Below are positions 16,398 through 25,340 of a stretch of 64,000 nt of DNA, piece by piece. The notes beneath the pieces were generated by a model, which did not search any database, was not told the origin of the DNA, and saw nothing but the letters and a program-made list of their open reading frames with translations. Every line of letters starts with the position of its first letter. The stretch's first letter is position 1. Both the position numbers and the translations under genes were made by a program. Location: positions 1 through 64,000 of the forward strand of contig NZ_ATUG01000002.1 of assembly GCF_000420085.1 (NCBI RefSeq), written 5' to 3'. This DNA is from Desulfospira joergensenii DSM 10085 (GTDB lineage: Bacteria > Desulfobacterota > Desulfobacteria > Desulfobacterales > Desulfobacteraceae).

Positions 16398-17489
16398 TCA
16401 TTCTTCATACATCTGATCTTCAATATCAATGGCGTCGTCCAATGCCGCCTGGGTGGCCTCAATAATATTGAGCCTTCCCTGGGGCTCGATAAAAAGGTGT
16501 TCGCTGAAATCCTGGGCAGCCGCACTTAAGCTCTGCATGAACACAATTTTATCTTCAATCTTTTTGACGCCCACCTTACCGGCCATCTCCTCGATGTCAA
16601 AGGGGCCGATAAAATTGGTATTGCCGAGTTTTAAAATTTCCCTGACAAACTGGGTGCTGGTCATCCCGGCTTTACCGGTCAGGTCCTTGACCTGGGTGTT
16701 GAGGGTTTTGCACTGGGAATCCAGACTATTGAGCAGTTGAAGGCTGCCCAGGTCGTCATTTAAGGCGTTGAGCAGGGTTTTGTCGGTTTCACTGCTCGTG
16801 GCGCTGAGCATGTTGCTCCGGCTTTTTCTTAAAAAGGCAATGGCTTCCTCCAGCCGTTCTTCCCCGTATTCGGTAACAATTCTTTCATAGATATCCATGG
16901 GGGAGCCCAGGTTGCCGATGGTTTCCTCAAACAGGTCTGTGAGCTGCTTTGCCTCCCCCAGGGTTCCGTGCTCCATCGCGGCAACCCCTGCGGCAAGCTG
17001 GGTTTTGATGGAGTCCCCGGCCAGGTCTTCCAGCTGGTCCATGGCCTCCAGGAAAAGATCCTCCCCAAAGGTGTCGGATAATTTTTTCCTGGCATATCCA
17101 AGGGCCGTATAGGCACCGGCATTGTCCTTGAAAAAGGTTAAGGCTTCTTCGGCAGCCGCCCTGGGATCCAGATTCGATTTTTTGGCCAGGGAAGAAACAA
17201 AAGACTCCAGATCTTTTTTCTGTCCCTGCCTGTCCATGAGCTCGGTATATTTTTCGACCTGCTCAAGCCGCTGGGTGTTCGGCCCCTTGGGCTTTAGCTT
17301 GCGCTCTTCGATCCGGGCCTCTTCCCTTTCCGACATGGCAAAGCTGGCCTCTTCGGCCGAGTTCATAATCAGGGAAGTGGGATCACTCACCGAGATCTTC
17401 ATACCGGCAAAGCTGCCCTGGGCCTCCGGCCGGGCTGCCTGGGAGTCGATCATCTGCTGGTACTGCTGGGTTATTCCGCCGATATCCAT
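16398..17489 (-). CDS. sctW: T3SS gatekeeper SctW (YopN-TyeA fusion)
   Basis: 363 aa. An N-terminal disordered and charged region (1-80) is followed by the helical repeats of the YopN/InvE/MxiC family (about 85-260). The C-terminal approximately 90 residues, including TSTQFVREILKLGNTNFIGP and IVFMQSLSAAAQDFSEHLF, match the TyeA helix bundle. In Yersinia these are two proteins; here they are fused, as in many other systems. SctW blocks effector export until host contact. The downstream gene is its probable chaperone sycN. Confidence 0.9.
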   Translation of the reverse strand: MDIGGITQQYQQMIDSQAARPEAQGSFAGMKISVSDPTSLIMNSAEEASFAMSEREEARIEERKLKPKGPNTQRLEQVEKYTELMDRQGQKKDLESFVSSLAKKSNLDPRAAAEEALTFFKDNAGAYTALGYARKKLSDTFGEDLFLEAMDQLEDLAGDSIKTQLAAGVAAMEHGTLGEAKQLTDLFEETIGNLGSPMDIYERIVTEYGEERLEEAIAFLRKSRSNMLSATSSETDKTLLNALNDDLGSLQLLNSLDSQCKTLNTQVKDLTGKAGMTSTQFVREILKLGNTNFIGPFDIEEMAGKVGVKKIEDKIVFMQSLSAAAQDFSEHLFIEPQGRLNIIEATQAALDDAIDIEDQMYEE

Positions 17490-17539
17490 AATTTACTCAC
17501 TTGTCAGTCGATCCTTTTCAAGTCATTCTTTCCCCATGC

Positions 17540-18190
17540 TTAGGTATAACTGAGCATCAATCCCTGGCTGATTTTCAGCCACCCGTCCAGGGTCACGAAC
17601 AGCAAAAGCTTAAAGGGCAGAGAAATGGTCATGGGAGAGACCATCATCATACCCATGGCCAGCAGGATATTGGATATGATCAAATCAATGGCCACAAAGG
17701 GCAGATAGAGCAGAAAGCCGATCTGGAAGGCTTTGGTCAGCTCGGAGATGGTAAAGGACGGGATCAGAATCATGAGATTGTTTCCCGATATTTTGTCGTG
17801 CTGGCTTTCGGGCCAGATCCGGCGGGCCGTCCTCTCAAACAAGACTTTGATTCTTTTTTCCGAATTATTATCCAAAAAACGGATCAGCGGGCCCGATGAA
17901 TTTTTCACGATGGTCATCAGTTGAGCGGGGCTGGCATTTTCCTGGATGGTCTGGGCGCCGAGCAGTTCGGTTGTCTGCATCACTGTCGGGGCCATGATAA
18001 ACAGGCTTAGGACAATGGCAAGCCCGTTCAGAACCGTGGACGGCGGCACCTGTTGAACCCCCAGGGCATTGCGCACAAGGGAAACCACCACTACGATCTT
18101 GACGTAGGAGGTGACCATCATCAGGGCAAACGGGGCAATGCCCACGGACACCATTAAAAAAATGAGGGTGGCAGGACTTAAATCAAACAT
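17540..18190 (-). CDS. sctR: T3SS export apparatus protein SctR (YscR/FliP family)
   Basis: 216 aa with four membrane segments. Family motifs are present: MMVTSYVKIVVVVSLVRNALGVQQVPPSTVLNGLAIVLS at the N-terminus (split here only by position) and the C-terminal IGFLLYLPFVAIDLIISNILLAMGMMM. It forms the pentameric core of the export gate. The stop of sctQ lies 7 nt upstream. The next gene is sctW rather than sctS, which marks the junction of two blocks that are separate in Yersinia. Confidence 0.96.
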   Translation of the reverse strand: MFDLSPATLIFLMVSVGIAPFALMMVTSYVKIVVVVSLVRNALGVQQVPPSTVLNGLAIVLSLFIMAPTVMQTTELLGAQTIQENASPAQLMTIVKNSSGPLIRFLDNNSEKRIKVLFERTARRIWPESQHDKISGNNLMILIPSFTISELTKAFQIGFLLYLPFVAIDLIISNILLAMGMMMVSPMTISLPFKLLLFVTLDGWLKISQGLMLSYT

Positions 18191-18197
18191 GATTCAA

Positions 18198-19319
18198 TCA
18201 TTTATCCCCTGCTGTTCTTGTGATCTGCACACCGATTTCCTCTCCGATGGCAACGATTTTTCCCCTGGCGATCTTCTGTCCCATGACCTTGACCTCCACG
18301 GGCACTCCCTGATCGATCTTCCTGGACAGGGGGATCACGGCCCCTTCTGCCAGGATCTCGATCTCCTCCACCCTCATCACGGCCTGTCCCACCTCAAAGA
18401 CCAGTTCAAGATCAAGGTCCCGGGTCTGGGTCAGACTCGGGGTTCCGCTGTCTGACACTTCTCCTGCTTCATTGACTGCATCATCTATATTTTCCATGGC
18501 CCTACCCGTTTTAGAAGCTTTTCTTTGTCTGAGCACCGCTGTCATCTCATCCCCGTGATATTCACAAAAATATGCATGGGGGTTCATCCGCATGACAAGC
18601 TGTCCCTCTTTTAGATACCAGTTGTCCGGGACAAGGATATCCCCGGTTTCAATCGCTTTAACCTGATGAAGCGGCAGAACAAGGCTGCCGGCCTCGAAAA
18701 AAATGATTTTTTCCATATTCCGGGTGATGGAGGATTCCATCTGCCGGGGCCTGCAAGGTTCAACCGCTGCCTTTAGCAGGGACATGGCCCTCTCTTTTAA
18801 AGGAAGATAGAGCAGGCCCAGGACTTTTTTCTCAACCTCCCCTTGATCCATAAAGGCCAGCTCAAAATCAAGGGGTGCAGAGGAAAAAATTGGATCGGAA
18901 ACCGGGGAGACAATGGTTATGGGGGTATTGACCAGGGACTCCATTCTGCCCAGGCTTTCCGATAAAAGGGATTCCACCACAGCCCAGACCACCTCTTCGG
19001 GCAGGCTCTCCGGCTGGATTTGCCCAAGCAGCCCCTCTGAATCCACGGTTTCCAAAAAATCAAAAAGAAAGCGTGTCTTTAGAAAACTGACCTGGAACAG
19101 CAGATCTTCCGCCTCAAACGCCAGGTGGACGGGAAGGGAAGACTCTTCTGTGTCCCGGTCGGTCTCCTTAGGTTTAAAACCGGCGGTAACCCTGACCGGA
19201 CGGCTGCCCATCATCATTTCAAACTCGATCTGCTTTGAGCTGACCAGGTTAAAGAATTCCAGTTCAAGGCTGCTGTACTTTTCCGGCATCAACGGCAATG
19301 TTTCCTTTTTTTCATTCAT
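18198..19319 (-). CDS. sctQ: T3SS sorting-platform protein SctQ (YscQ/FliN-FliM family)
   Basis: 373 aa. The C-terminal approximately 75 residues form a SPOA/FliN domain (LELVFEVGQAVMRVEEIEIL, GVPVEVKVMGQKIARGKIVA). A weaker SPOA-like stretch precedes it and the N-terminal 200 residues are poorly conserved, as usual. It builds the cytoplasmic pods or C-ring with SctK and SctL. Many sctQ genes make an extra short C-terminal product from an internal start; the in-frame Met of MENIDDA lies near the expected place, but I did not find a strong ribosome site. It overlaps sctP by 8 nt. Confidence 0.88.
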   Translation of the reverse strand: MNEKKETLPLMPEKYSSLELEFFNLVSSKQIEFEMMMGSRPVRVTAGFKPKETDRDTEESSLPVHLAFEAEDLLFQVSFLKTRFLFDFLETVDSEGLLGQIQPESLPEEVVWAVVESLLSESLGRMESLVNTPITIVSPVSDPIFSSAPLDFELAFMDQGEVEKKVLGLLYLPLKERAMSLLKAAVEPCRPRQMESSITRNMEKIIFFEAGSLVLPLHQVKAIETGDILVPDNWYLKEGQLVMRMNPHAYFCEYHGDEMTAVLRQRKASKTGRAMENIDDAVNEAGEVSDSGTPSLTQTRDLDLELVFEVGQAVMRVEEIEILAEGAVIPLSRKIDQGVPVEVKVMGQKIARGKIVAIGEEIGVQITRTAGDK

Positions 19320-19917
19320 GGCGGACCGATTCGCTGCCTCCTTGTGGTGTCAGATGAATAATGTCAATTTCGATTTTCCCCTTGAAATTTTTTTTCAACT
19401 GGTCCTCCAGCCGGCCGCTGGCCTCTGTCAGGGTCTGGATAGCATACTTGTCCGAACTGATCAATTTTACCTTCAGGCCATCTTTTTCCCGGCCCAGGTG
19501 AACATGGGTATCCTTTAAAATGGACCCATTGATTTTTATCCGGACCTCGCTCTGGGCGGCCGCGTCCATGTACTCCTTGTCCGATACCAGGATCTGTTCC
19601 GCCACATCCCGTACCAGATCCTCATCAAAAGGCTCCTCCGGTTCCGGTTCCCTTTTGTTCCCCTCTCTGTCTTCCCTCTTTTTTTCCTGATATCTGGCCA
19701 GCCGCTGTTCCAGGTCGTCGGCATCTGCTTTCTTTTGTTCCCCGGTCTGGATCTGTTTGGCCTGGCTGGAAAAGATAGCAGAAAGTCCTTCGCTGCCGGA
19801 GGTTTGCTTTAAGTGGCTTTGCAGGGCATGGGCATCTGCCGTGTCAACCGGTTTGGGGCCTGTCTTTTGGGACTGCTTTTCCGGGTCCCCTGCCTCAATT
19901 TTAGTGTTTTCAATCAT
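19312..19917 (-). CDS. sctP: T3SS needle-length regulator SctP (short YscP/FliK-type)
   Basis: 201 aa. The N-terminal half is charged, Gln/Lys/Glu-rich and low-complexity. The C-terminal approximately 90 residues (VRIKINGSILKDTHVHLGRE onward to KGKIEIDIIHL) have the strand pattern of the T3S4/FliK-C domain that flips SctU specificity. Position between sctO and sctQ is that of yscP. The protein is much shorter than Yersinia YscP (about 515 aa), leaving little ruler region. An HrpP/HpaP-type label would fit as well. Confidence 0.72.
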   Translation of the reverse strand: MIENTKIEAGDPEKQSQKTGPKPVDTADAHALQSHLKQTSGSEGLSAIFSSQAKQIQTGEQKKADADDLEQRLARYQEKKREDREGNKREPEPEEPFDEDLVRDVAEQILVSDKEYMDAAAQSEVRIKINGSILKDTHVHLGREKDGLKVKLISSDKYAIQTLTEASGRLEDQLKKNFKGKIEIDIIHLTPQGGSESVRHE

Positions 19918-19937
19918 ATGCCTGCCTGACCCGGCCT

Positions 19938-20435
19938 TTATGCGGCCAGCCCCTCATCAAAGAGATCCAGCTTCAGGGGGCTAAAGTCTTCCAGTTCCCG
20001 TTCCTCTGTCAACAGTTCTTCCTTTTTTACCTCTTCCAGCCATCTTTCCCTGTGCACTTCGATTTTCATGGTGGCTTTTTGGGCTGCCAGCAGGGCTGCT
20101 TTGGCTGCCGTGACATTTTCCTCACAGATCTGCACCCGGTTTTTGGCTTTAAGGATATTTTCCAGGTACATGCTCTCCTGGCTGCGGGCAGCCAGAAGCC
20201 CGGCCTTGAAATCATCCACCTCATCAATGGTCATATCCCGGCCCATGATGCTCTCATAACGGCGCTCTTCCTCTTTTTCCAGCCAGACCATGAAATCCAT
20301 GTGGGTCTGGACGGCCGTTTTTACCCCTTTTCTGGCACTTGCCAGTTCCCGCTCGCATTTCTGCAGTCCATGCATGGCCTTGTCCTGTCGGAAAATACGC
20401 AGTTTCAGCAAGGCCGCCAAGGGATATACCTTCAT
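19938..20435 (-). CDS. sctO: T3SS stalk protein SctO (YscO/FliJ-like)
   Basis: 165 aa, almost wholly a two-helix coiled coil: helix one up to about residue 75, a turn near the [20 protein letters not shown] segment, helix two to about 150. This is the architecture of YscO/FliJ, which inserts into the ATPase hexamer and contacts SctV. It overlaps the sctN stop by 4 nt and is followed by sctP, the universal N-O-P order. Confidence 0.85.
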   Translation of the reverse strand: MKVYPLAALLKLRIFRQDKAMHGLQKCERELASARKGVKTAVQTHMDFMVWLEKEEERRYESIMGRDMTIDEVDDFKAGLLAARSQESMYLENILKAKNRVQICEENVTAAKAALLAAQKATMKIEVHRERWLEEVKKEELLTEERELEDFSPLKLDLFDEGLAA

Positions 20436-21757
20436 GAAACCACCCCTTTGAGCGCTTCAAGGGTCTGGTCAAAGGTGGCGTACTCGTCCAGGCCCTGGCA
20501 GAGAAATTGGTTGATCTGATCGATCCGGCCGAGGGCATCGTCTGCTTCCGCATCCGCGCCTTTTTCATACTCTCCGATCTGGACCAGGATCTCAAGCTCG
20601 GCATACTTGGCCAGCACCTTTCGAAGCCGCTGGGCCGCCTCTTTGTGGGCATCGTCCACAATACTGTTCATCACCCGGCTCACCGATGCCTGGACGTCAA
20701 TGGCCGGATAGTGGTTGGCCGCGGCAAGCTTTCTGGATAAAATGATATGACCGTCCAGGATGGACCGGGTTTCATCGGCAATGGGCTCGGTCATGTCATC
20801 CCCTTCCACCAGCACAGTGTAAAGGGCGGTAATGGAGCCCTTGCCGGAATTTCCCGCCCGTTCCATCAGCTTGGGCAGGCTGGAGAAGACCGAGGGGGGA
20901 AACCCTCTTCTTGTGGGCGGTTCCCCGGCGGCCAGCCCGATTTCTCTCAATGCCCGGCCAAAACGGGTGACCGAGTCCATCATGAGCAGGACCTGTTTTC
21001 CCTGGTCCCTGAAATATTCGGCAACGGCCGTGGCCACATAGGCGGCCTTGAGCCGTTCCATGGAAGGCCGGTCCGAGGTGGAACAGACAATCACCGCTTT
21101 TTTCATGCCTTCCTCACCCAGGTCGTTTTCCAAAAACTCCTTGACCTCACGCCCGCGCTCCCCGATGAGGGCCAGCACACAGACATCGGCTTCCGATCCC
21201 TTGATCAGGCAGGACAAAAGGGTACTTTTCCCGCCGCCGGCCGCGGCAAAGATCCCCATACGCTGGCCTTCTCCACAGGTTAGAACCCCGTCGATCACCC
21301 GAAGCCCCAAAGAGATGGGCTTGTCAATGATCCTTCTTTCCATGGGGTTTGGCGGGTCTGCATAGACCGGATAAAACCCCTTGGGTTTCAGGGCCGGCCC
21401 CTTGTCAATGGGCTCGCCAAGCCCGTTCAGAACCCGGCCCAAAAGGTCGTCTCCCACGGGAACGGAATGAATTTCTCCGGTGGGGATCACTTCCGTGGCA
21501 TGGGAGATGCCCTGCAGGTCTCCCAGCGGGGTCAACAGGGCCACCCGTTTGGCAAACCCCACCACCTCGGCCTTCAGCTCCCAGTCCTCCCAGGGGTTTT
21601 GCAAAACACAGAGTTCACCGACTTTCACACCGGGTACAACGGCGTGAATTATGGTGCCCACGACCTTTTCCACCCTTCCGCGGATTTCAATGGTTTTGAT
21701 GCCCTTGATGGCATCTTCAATGATGTTGACCATGTAATCAAAGGTCATTTGGCTCAT
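20432..21757 (-). CDS. sctN: T3SS ATPase SctN (YscN/FliI family)
   Basis: 441 aa, standard length. Beta-barrel N-terminal domain, then the F1-beta-like catalytic core. The P-loop is [12 protein letters not shown] at about residues 167-178, where GVGKST or GCGKST is usual; Walker B is [11 protein letters not shown] and the catalytic-Glu region is [13 protein letters not shown]. The C-terminal domain ([20 protein letters not shown]) binds chaperone-substrate complexes. SctN unfolds and detaches chaperones at the sorting platform. Overlaps of 4 nt with both sctL and sctO indicate coupled translation. Confidence 0.97.
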   Translation of the reverse strand: MSQMTFDYMVNIIEDAIKGIKTIEIRGRVEKVVGTIIHAVVPGVKVGELCVLQNPWEDWELKAEVVGFAKRVALLTPLGDLQGISHATEVIPTGEIHSVPVGDDLLGRVLNGLGEPIDKGPALKPKGFYPVYADPPNPMERRIIDKPISLGLRVIDGVLTCGEGQRMGIFAAAGGGKSTLLSCLIKGSEADVCVLALIGERGREVKEFLENDLGEEGMKKAVIVCSTSDRPSMERLKAAYVATAVAEYFRDQGKQVLLMMDSVTRFGRALREIGLAAGEPPTRRGFPPSVFSSLPKLMERAGNSGKGSITALYTVLVEGDDMTEPIADETRSILDGHIILSRKLAAANHYPAIDVQASVSRVMNSIVDDAHKEAAQRLRKVLAKYAELEILVQIGEYEKGADAEADDALGRIDQINQFLCQGLDEYATFDQTLEALKGVVS

Positions 21758-22365
21758 ATCCTCTTGTCAATGGCCCGTTTAATGGCTTTGAGCTGGGTCT
21801 CAATGCCGGCGTCCACAACCCCCAGTTCACTTTCGATCAGGCAGGCCCCTTTTGAGAGGCGGTCATCGGTCACAATATCCAGGATACTGATGCCGGGATA
21901 GGCCTGGAGAAATTTGGATATCGATTTTTCCACGGTCTTGGCATCCTCCGCACTGACCCGGACCACCACTTTTTTTTCATTTCTTGCCACGGCCAGACCC
22001 GACCGGACGATTTTCAAAATCAGTTCATCATCGTCAACCTCTCCGATGATCCGTTCCAGACACTGAAGAACCAGACCGGCAATGGCTTTTTCCATGGACT
22101 CAAAATAATCCACCGTCCGCAGGGCCGTATCCATGATCTTTTCGGCATGCTCCTGCCGTCCCTCTTCCAGTCCGTCTTCATATCCCTGCTTTTTCTTTGC
22201 CTCGTAAATCTCATAGGCCTTTGCCATGGTTTCACCGGCCTTTTTATGGGCCTCTTCCAGGACCTGGTTGGCCTGAATCAGGTGGCCGTATTCTTCCTGT
22301 TTCAGAATCTGCCGGCCTGCGGGCGGTTCAACATACTGTTTTTTCAGAAAAAGCATGGAGTCCAT
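21754..22365 (-). CDS. sctL: T3SS ATPase regulator SctL (YscL/FliH-like)
   Basis: 203 aa. A short N-terminus is followed by a long charged helix ([20 protein letters not shown] onward) and a C-terminal domain like V-ATPase E/FliH ([43 protein letters not shown] as two adjacent pieces). SctL dimers link SctN to SctQ. AAGGAGG lies about 10 nt before the start. It overlaps sctK by 22 nt and sctN by 4 nt. Confidence 0.9.
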   Translation of the reverse strand: MDSMLFLKKQYVEPPAGRQILKQEEYGHLIQANQVLEEAHKKAGETMAKAYEIYEAKKKQGYEDGLEEGRQEHAEKIMDTALRTVDYFESMEKAIAGLVLQCLERIIGEVDDDELILKIVRSGLAVARNEKKVVVRVSAEDAKTVEKSISKFLQAYPGISILDIVTDDRLSKGACLIESELGVVDAGIETQLKAIKRAIDKRI

Positions 22366-23054
22366 TCTGGCGCCACCTCCTTGAGTAAAATCTTTTTAAA
22401 ACTGAACCAGACCGCCCTTGGATGGGAAGGATGGGGCCGGTCCATTTCCGGCTTTCTTTCAAACCAGTCGGGCAAATCGAGTTTTATCTTTTCCGCCTGA
22501 AGCTCCCTGAGCGGTTCCGGCCAGTACCTAAGGCAGATTTCATGGGCGCGCATGCTGTGCTTCATGATCAGATCCGGCATTTGTTCGGCTTTTGCGCCTG
22601 CCTCGTCCAGCCGGATGATGCCGTCAAAGTCTCCCAGAAAAAACCGTCCGCGCTTCAATGCAAAATCAGTGTATCCCGGTTCCATGTCCCGGTGGAGAAT
22701 CTCCAGATCCTGTTTTTGGACAAAACGGCAAAGAAGCGGCGCACAAAACGCCGCTCCCCAGGTAAAAAGAAGGGTTTTCAGGGTCTTTGAATCGAGAAGG
22801 GCCATCCGCCTGGACTCCTCTTCAAAATCCCAGAACCCCCGGGTAAATTTTCCGTTCAGCCGGGCGGCAGCCCGTTTCGACCCGTTGATCACTGCGTTGA
22901 CCGCAGAGCCGTCAGCCTCTTTGGAAACAGAATTTTTCCGGTTGACAGAGGCGTTGAACCGGACAACGGCCTTAAACAACTCAGGGTGATCCGCTGCCAG
23001 GCTCCGAAGAAAAATGCGGCTTCCATCCGGAAAAGCGACAGCATCATCTGTCAT
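22344..23054 (-). CDS. sctK: T3SS sorting-platform protein SctK (YscK-like)
   Basis: 236 aa when started at the ATG at 23054 (MTDDAVAF), which has AAGGA eight bases upstream; starts further up have no ribosome site. This gives an 11-nt overlap with sctJ. The family is poorly conserved: a short segment near the N-terminus (ELFKAVVRFNASV) and a late PEPLRELQAEKIKLDLPDW helix match the YscK/PscK type. SctK caps the pod and contacts SctD. Identity is supported mainly by its place between sctJ and sctL. Confidence 0.8.
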   Translation of the reverse strand: MTDDAVAFPDGSRIFLRSLAADHPELFKAVVRFNASVNRKNSVSKEADGSAVNAVINGSKRAAARLNGKFTRGFWDFEEESRRMALLDSKTLKTLLFTWGAAFCAPLLCRFVQKQDLEILHRDMEPGYTDFALKRGRFFLGDFDGIIRLDEAGAKAEQMPDLIMKHSMRAHEICLRYWPEPLRELQAEKIKLDLPDWFERKPEMDRPHPSHPRAVWFSFKKILLKEVAPEWTPCFF

Positions 23055-23841
23055 CTTCATCTTCCTTTTCCGCTGCCCTTTTTTTGTACGCATCATATTT
23101 CTGATACCCGACGGCACAGCCGGCCCCGGTCAGGACACCGAGGGAGATAAACACCACCAGTGCGGTAATAAAGGTCCGGACGGCATAGGGGGCCATGTCC
23201 ACCCCGAACAATTGTTTGTATTCGGGGGGCGGCGGCATGATAATGGTATCAGAGGCCGGGAATAGAAAAACATAGGTGTTGTCGTATTTAAGGTTGGGAA
23301 CCGCGTTGGCCGCCAGATTTCTGATGTGCGGCACGTACTGCTCAACCGAAGAACCGGGCAGGTACCGGAGAAAAACAGAGGTCGTGGCCGGGGTGATCGC
23401 TTCGGTGACCGGGTCCTGCTCCTGCAGCACCACGTGGACCCTTGCATTGAGAACCCCGTCCAGTTCCGCACAGGTGCCGGCCAGTTCCTGGGAAATGGCA
23501 AAGCCGAGCCGGGCTTCTTCCTCCAGGGGAGAACTCATCATGCCCTCCTTTGGAAAAGTGGAACCCAGGGAGGCAAACTCCTGGGGCGGCAGACTCTGGC
23601 GCCGCAATATCTCAAGAGAGCCCACGACCTGGGATTCATCTACGAACAAGGTGAAAAGCCCCTTGCCCTGATCGTCTTTGGTGGCGTAAATTCCCCTTTT
23701 CATCAGGGCGGCCATCATTTCATTGGTATCCCGTTCTGAAAGATCCTTGTACAGCTCCTGCTGACATCCGGCCAGCAGGAATAGAACCGCAGCCATCAGG
23801 AAGAATATCCATATCCTTCGAAAAGAAATTGGTCTTGTCAT
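23044..23841 (-). CDS. sctJ: T3SS inner-ring lipoprotein SctJ (YscJ/FliF-like)
   Basis: 265 aa. It has a lipoprotein signal peptide ending in the lipobox LLAGC (Cys near residue 25), then the two ring-building domains of the YscJ family (LYKDLSERDTNEMMAALMKR; PLEEEARLGFAISQELAGT; ARVHVVLQEQDP). A C-terminal membrane helix (TFITALVVFISLGVLTGAG) and a short charged tail follow. It forms the inner-membrane ring with SctD. Confidence 0.96.
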   Translation of the reverse strand: MTRPISFRRIWIFFLMAAVLFLLAGCQQELYKDLSERDTNEMMAALMKRGIYATKDDQGKGLFTLFVDESQVVGSLEILRRQSLPPQEFASLGSTFPKEGMMSSPLEEEARLGFAISQELAGTCAELDGVLNARVHVVLQEQDPVTEAITPATTSVFLRYLPGSSVEQYVPHIRNLAANAVPNLKYDNTYVFLFPASDTIIMPPPPEYKQLFGVDMAPYAVRTFITALVVFISLGVLTGAGCAVGYQKYDAYKKRAAEKEDEDDR

Positions 23842-23859
23842 TATGATATCCAGATAATT

Positions 23860-24294
23860 TTAAGTATTTTTCAGCAATGATTTCAGCCCGTCGTCAATGC
23901 CCTTTGTCACGTTGCTGTTCCGGGTCACTTCAATATGGGTCAGTTCGGCCAGGACCTGGACCCGGTAAAGGTCTGAGTGGGAAATCGCATCCTTGCCGAG
24001 AATATCGGTCACCGAATTGAGCCATTCTTTGGCATAGCCTGGTTCCTGGGGTTCGGGGAGCCTGTCCGGTTCCTGTACCTGCATGGAGGCCTGGGCAGGC
24101 TGCTCAACTTCTTTGCCCGGATCGGCCGCAGCTTCAAGGCCTTTGGAATCGGAGGCCATGATCCGGGAAAATTCATCGGCAGCGGCAGGATCGGCCTTGC
24201 CCTTGGGAAGCGGCACATTGCCGTCCTGGGGAACTTCAAGGGCCTGGGCCCGGGACAGATTCATCATTGATTGCAGCAAAGTCTCTATACCCAT
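23860..24294 (-). CDS. sctI: T3SS inner rod protein SctI (YscI-like)
   Basis: 144 aa. The C-terminal 45 residues (ISHSDLYRVQVLAELTHIEV, then KGIDDGLKSLLKNT) match the YscI/PrgJ rod pattern 'S..DLLRLQ..L....VE...K..GK....L..LLK.Q'. The longer Pro/Glu/Gln-rich N-terminus is variable in the family. SctI joins the export gate to the needle. It lies between sctG and sctJ; a gene matching yscH (YopR), which lies here in Yersinia, is absent. Confidence 0.85.
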   Translation of the reverse strand: MGIETLLQSMMNLSRAQALEVPQDGNVPLPKGKADPAAADEFSRIMASDSKGLEAAADPGKEVEQPAQASMQVQEPDRLPEPQEPGYAKEWLNSVTDILGKDAISHSDLYRVQVLAELTHIEVTRNSNVTKGIDDGLKSLLKNT

Positions 24295-24326
24295 AATTTG
24301 GATTTCCCTTTTGGCACTCTCCGGTT

Positions 24327-24695
24327 TTAAAAATGTTCGGCGACAAGGCTGGAAGCCAGTTGAACCGCTTCAGCATCCTTGTTCTGGGCAATGACTCCAT
24401 CCAGCCTTTCCCTGGCTTTGGCAGTTTCCCCTTCCAGGATGTCCACCAGTGCCAGGTGGGTGATGCACATGGGATCATGGGCAAACTTGTCTGCGGCCGT
24501 TTCCAGAATCTCACGGGCTCTGCCAAAGTCGTTCACCGTGTAAAAGCTCATGGCCCGGCAGATTTCAAGTTCCAGGCTGTCTTCCAGCAGAAGATCCAGC
24601 CCATCGATCACCCGCCTGGCAAGGCCGGTCCGGCCCTGCTGGCATCCCACAAAGGCGATGTCAAGCAGTCGTTGTATCTGGTGTTGTTCAAGCAT
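24327..24695 (-). CDS. sctG: T3SS needle chaperone SctG (YscG-like, TPR)
   Basis: 122 aa, three TPR-like helical hairpins (LLDIAFVGCQQGRTGLARRV, ICRAMSFYTVNDFGRAREIL, ITHLALVDILEGETAKARER). This fits YscG/PscG, which together with YscE holds the needle subunit in the cytosol. It follows sctF as in the yscE-F-G order. A perfect 30-bp palindrome lies in the gap before it, and AAAGGAAAA serves as ribosome site. Confidence 0.85.
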   Translation of the reverse strand: MLEQHQIQRLLDIAFVGCQQGRTGLARRVIDGLDLLLEDSLELEICRAMSFYTVNDFGRAREILETAADKFAHDPMCITHLALVDILEGETAKARERLDGVIAQNKDAEAVQLASSLVAEHF

Positions 24696-24710
24696 GGGTG
24701 TTTTCCTTTG

Positions 24711-24740
24711 GGCTGTCTTTAACCCGGGTTAAAGACAGCC
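24711..24740. repeat. perfect 30-bp palindrome between sctF and sctG
   Basis: The 15 bases GGCTGTCTTTAACCC are followed directly by their reverse complement. In RNA this gives a stem of up to about 13 bp closed by CCGG. No T-run follows on the minus strand, so it does not look like a simple terminator. It lies just after the needle gene in the direction of transcription and may protect sctF mRNA or reduce read-through. Confidence 0.85.
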
Positions 24741-24785
24741 GTGTGGTTGAAAGATAAAGTCAGCTTTTCCCAAAGAACTTCAGGA

Positions 24786-25046
24786 TCATCCGCCGGCACG
24801 CTGGGCCAGTGTTTTTGCGGTATCGGTCAGTCCTTTGGTGACGGAAGACGCGGCCTCGACCATGGCATTGAAGCGGCCCATCTTGAACTGAAGGTCAAGC
24901 ATCTGCATGGGATCAAGATCTTCACCCTCCAATGCTTTGGTGATGTCTCCCTGAAGATCCTCACCGGCGGAACTCACCTTTCCCTGCAGTTCCTCAAATG
25001 CGGTTTTAATGGTTGGTGTGGAAACGCCTGTAGTTGAAGTGGACAT
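24786..25046 (-). CDS. sctF: T3SS needle subunit SctF (YscF-like)
   Basis: 86 aa, usual size. A Ser/Thr-rich N-terminus precedes two helices. The C-terminal half DPMQMLDLQFKMGRFNAMVE follows the needle-family pattern 'P..ML.LQ....+....YE..S...K...DT...I.Q+'. Polymerises into the extracellular needle. Flanked by its two chaperones (YscE-like upstream, SctG downstream). AGGAGG precedes the start. Confidence 0.93.
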   Translation of the reverse strand: MSTSTTGVSTPTIKTAFEELQGKVSSAGEDLQGDITKALEGEDLDPMQMLDLQFKMGRFNAMVEAASSVTKGLTDTAKTLAQRAGG

Positions 25047-25103
25047 GATAAACCTCCTTTTTTTAAGTTGAGCAATCTGTTTTTCTCCGGGATTTCCAGC
25101 GGA

Positions 25104-25340
25104 TCAGTTGTATTTGGACTCCCAGATGGTATCAACGGTTTTTTTAGCGGCATCAATTGCCTGGCGGATGACCTCTGCCTTCCTGGCTTCATCCGGGGTG
25201 ACACCGGCATCCATTTTTCGTTTCAGCAGAGTTTCCATGTCGGTCAGCTCCTGGATCAGGGTTGACCGGCCGGAAGCATTGGCGTCATTCTCCAGAAAAT
25301 CTGCGGTGAATCGGGTCAGTGATTGTGAAGTTGTGTTCAT
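25104..25340 (-). CDS. YscE-like needle co-chaperone
   Basis: 78 aa, two helices (TLIQELTDMETLLKRKMDAG and EARKAEVIRQAIDAAKKTVD) with a short loop, the build of YscE/PscE. These small proteins combine with YscG to keep the needle subunit monomeric. The call depends on size, helix pattern and position between sctD and sctF, because YscE homologues diverge strongly. Its start codon touches the sctD stop (shared base at 25340). Confidence 0.72.
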   Translation of the reverse strand: MNTTSQSLTRFTADFLENDANASGRSTLIQELTDMETLLKRKMDAGVTPDEARKAEVIRQAIDAAKKTVDTIWESKYN

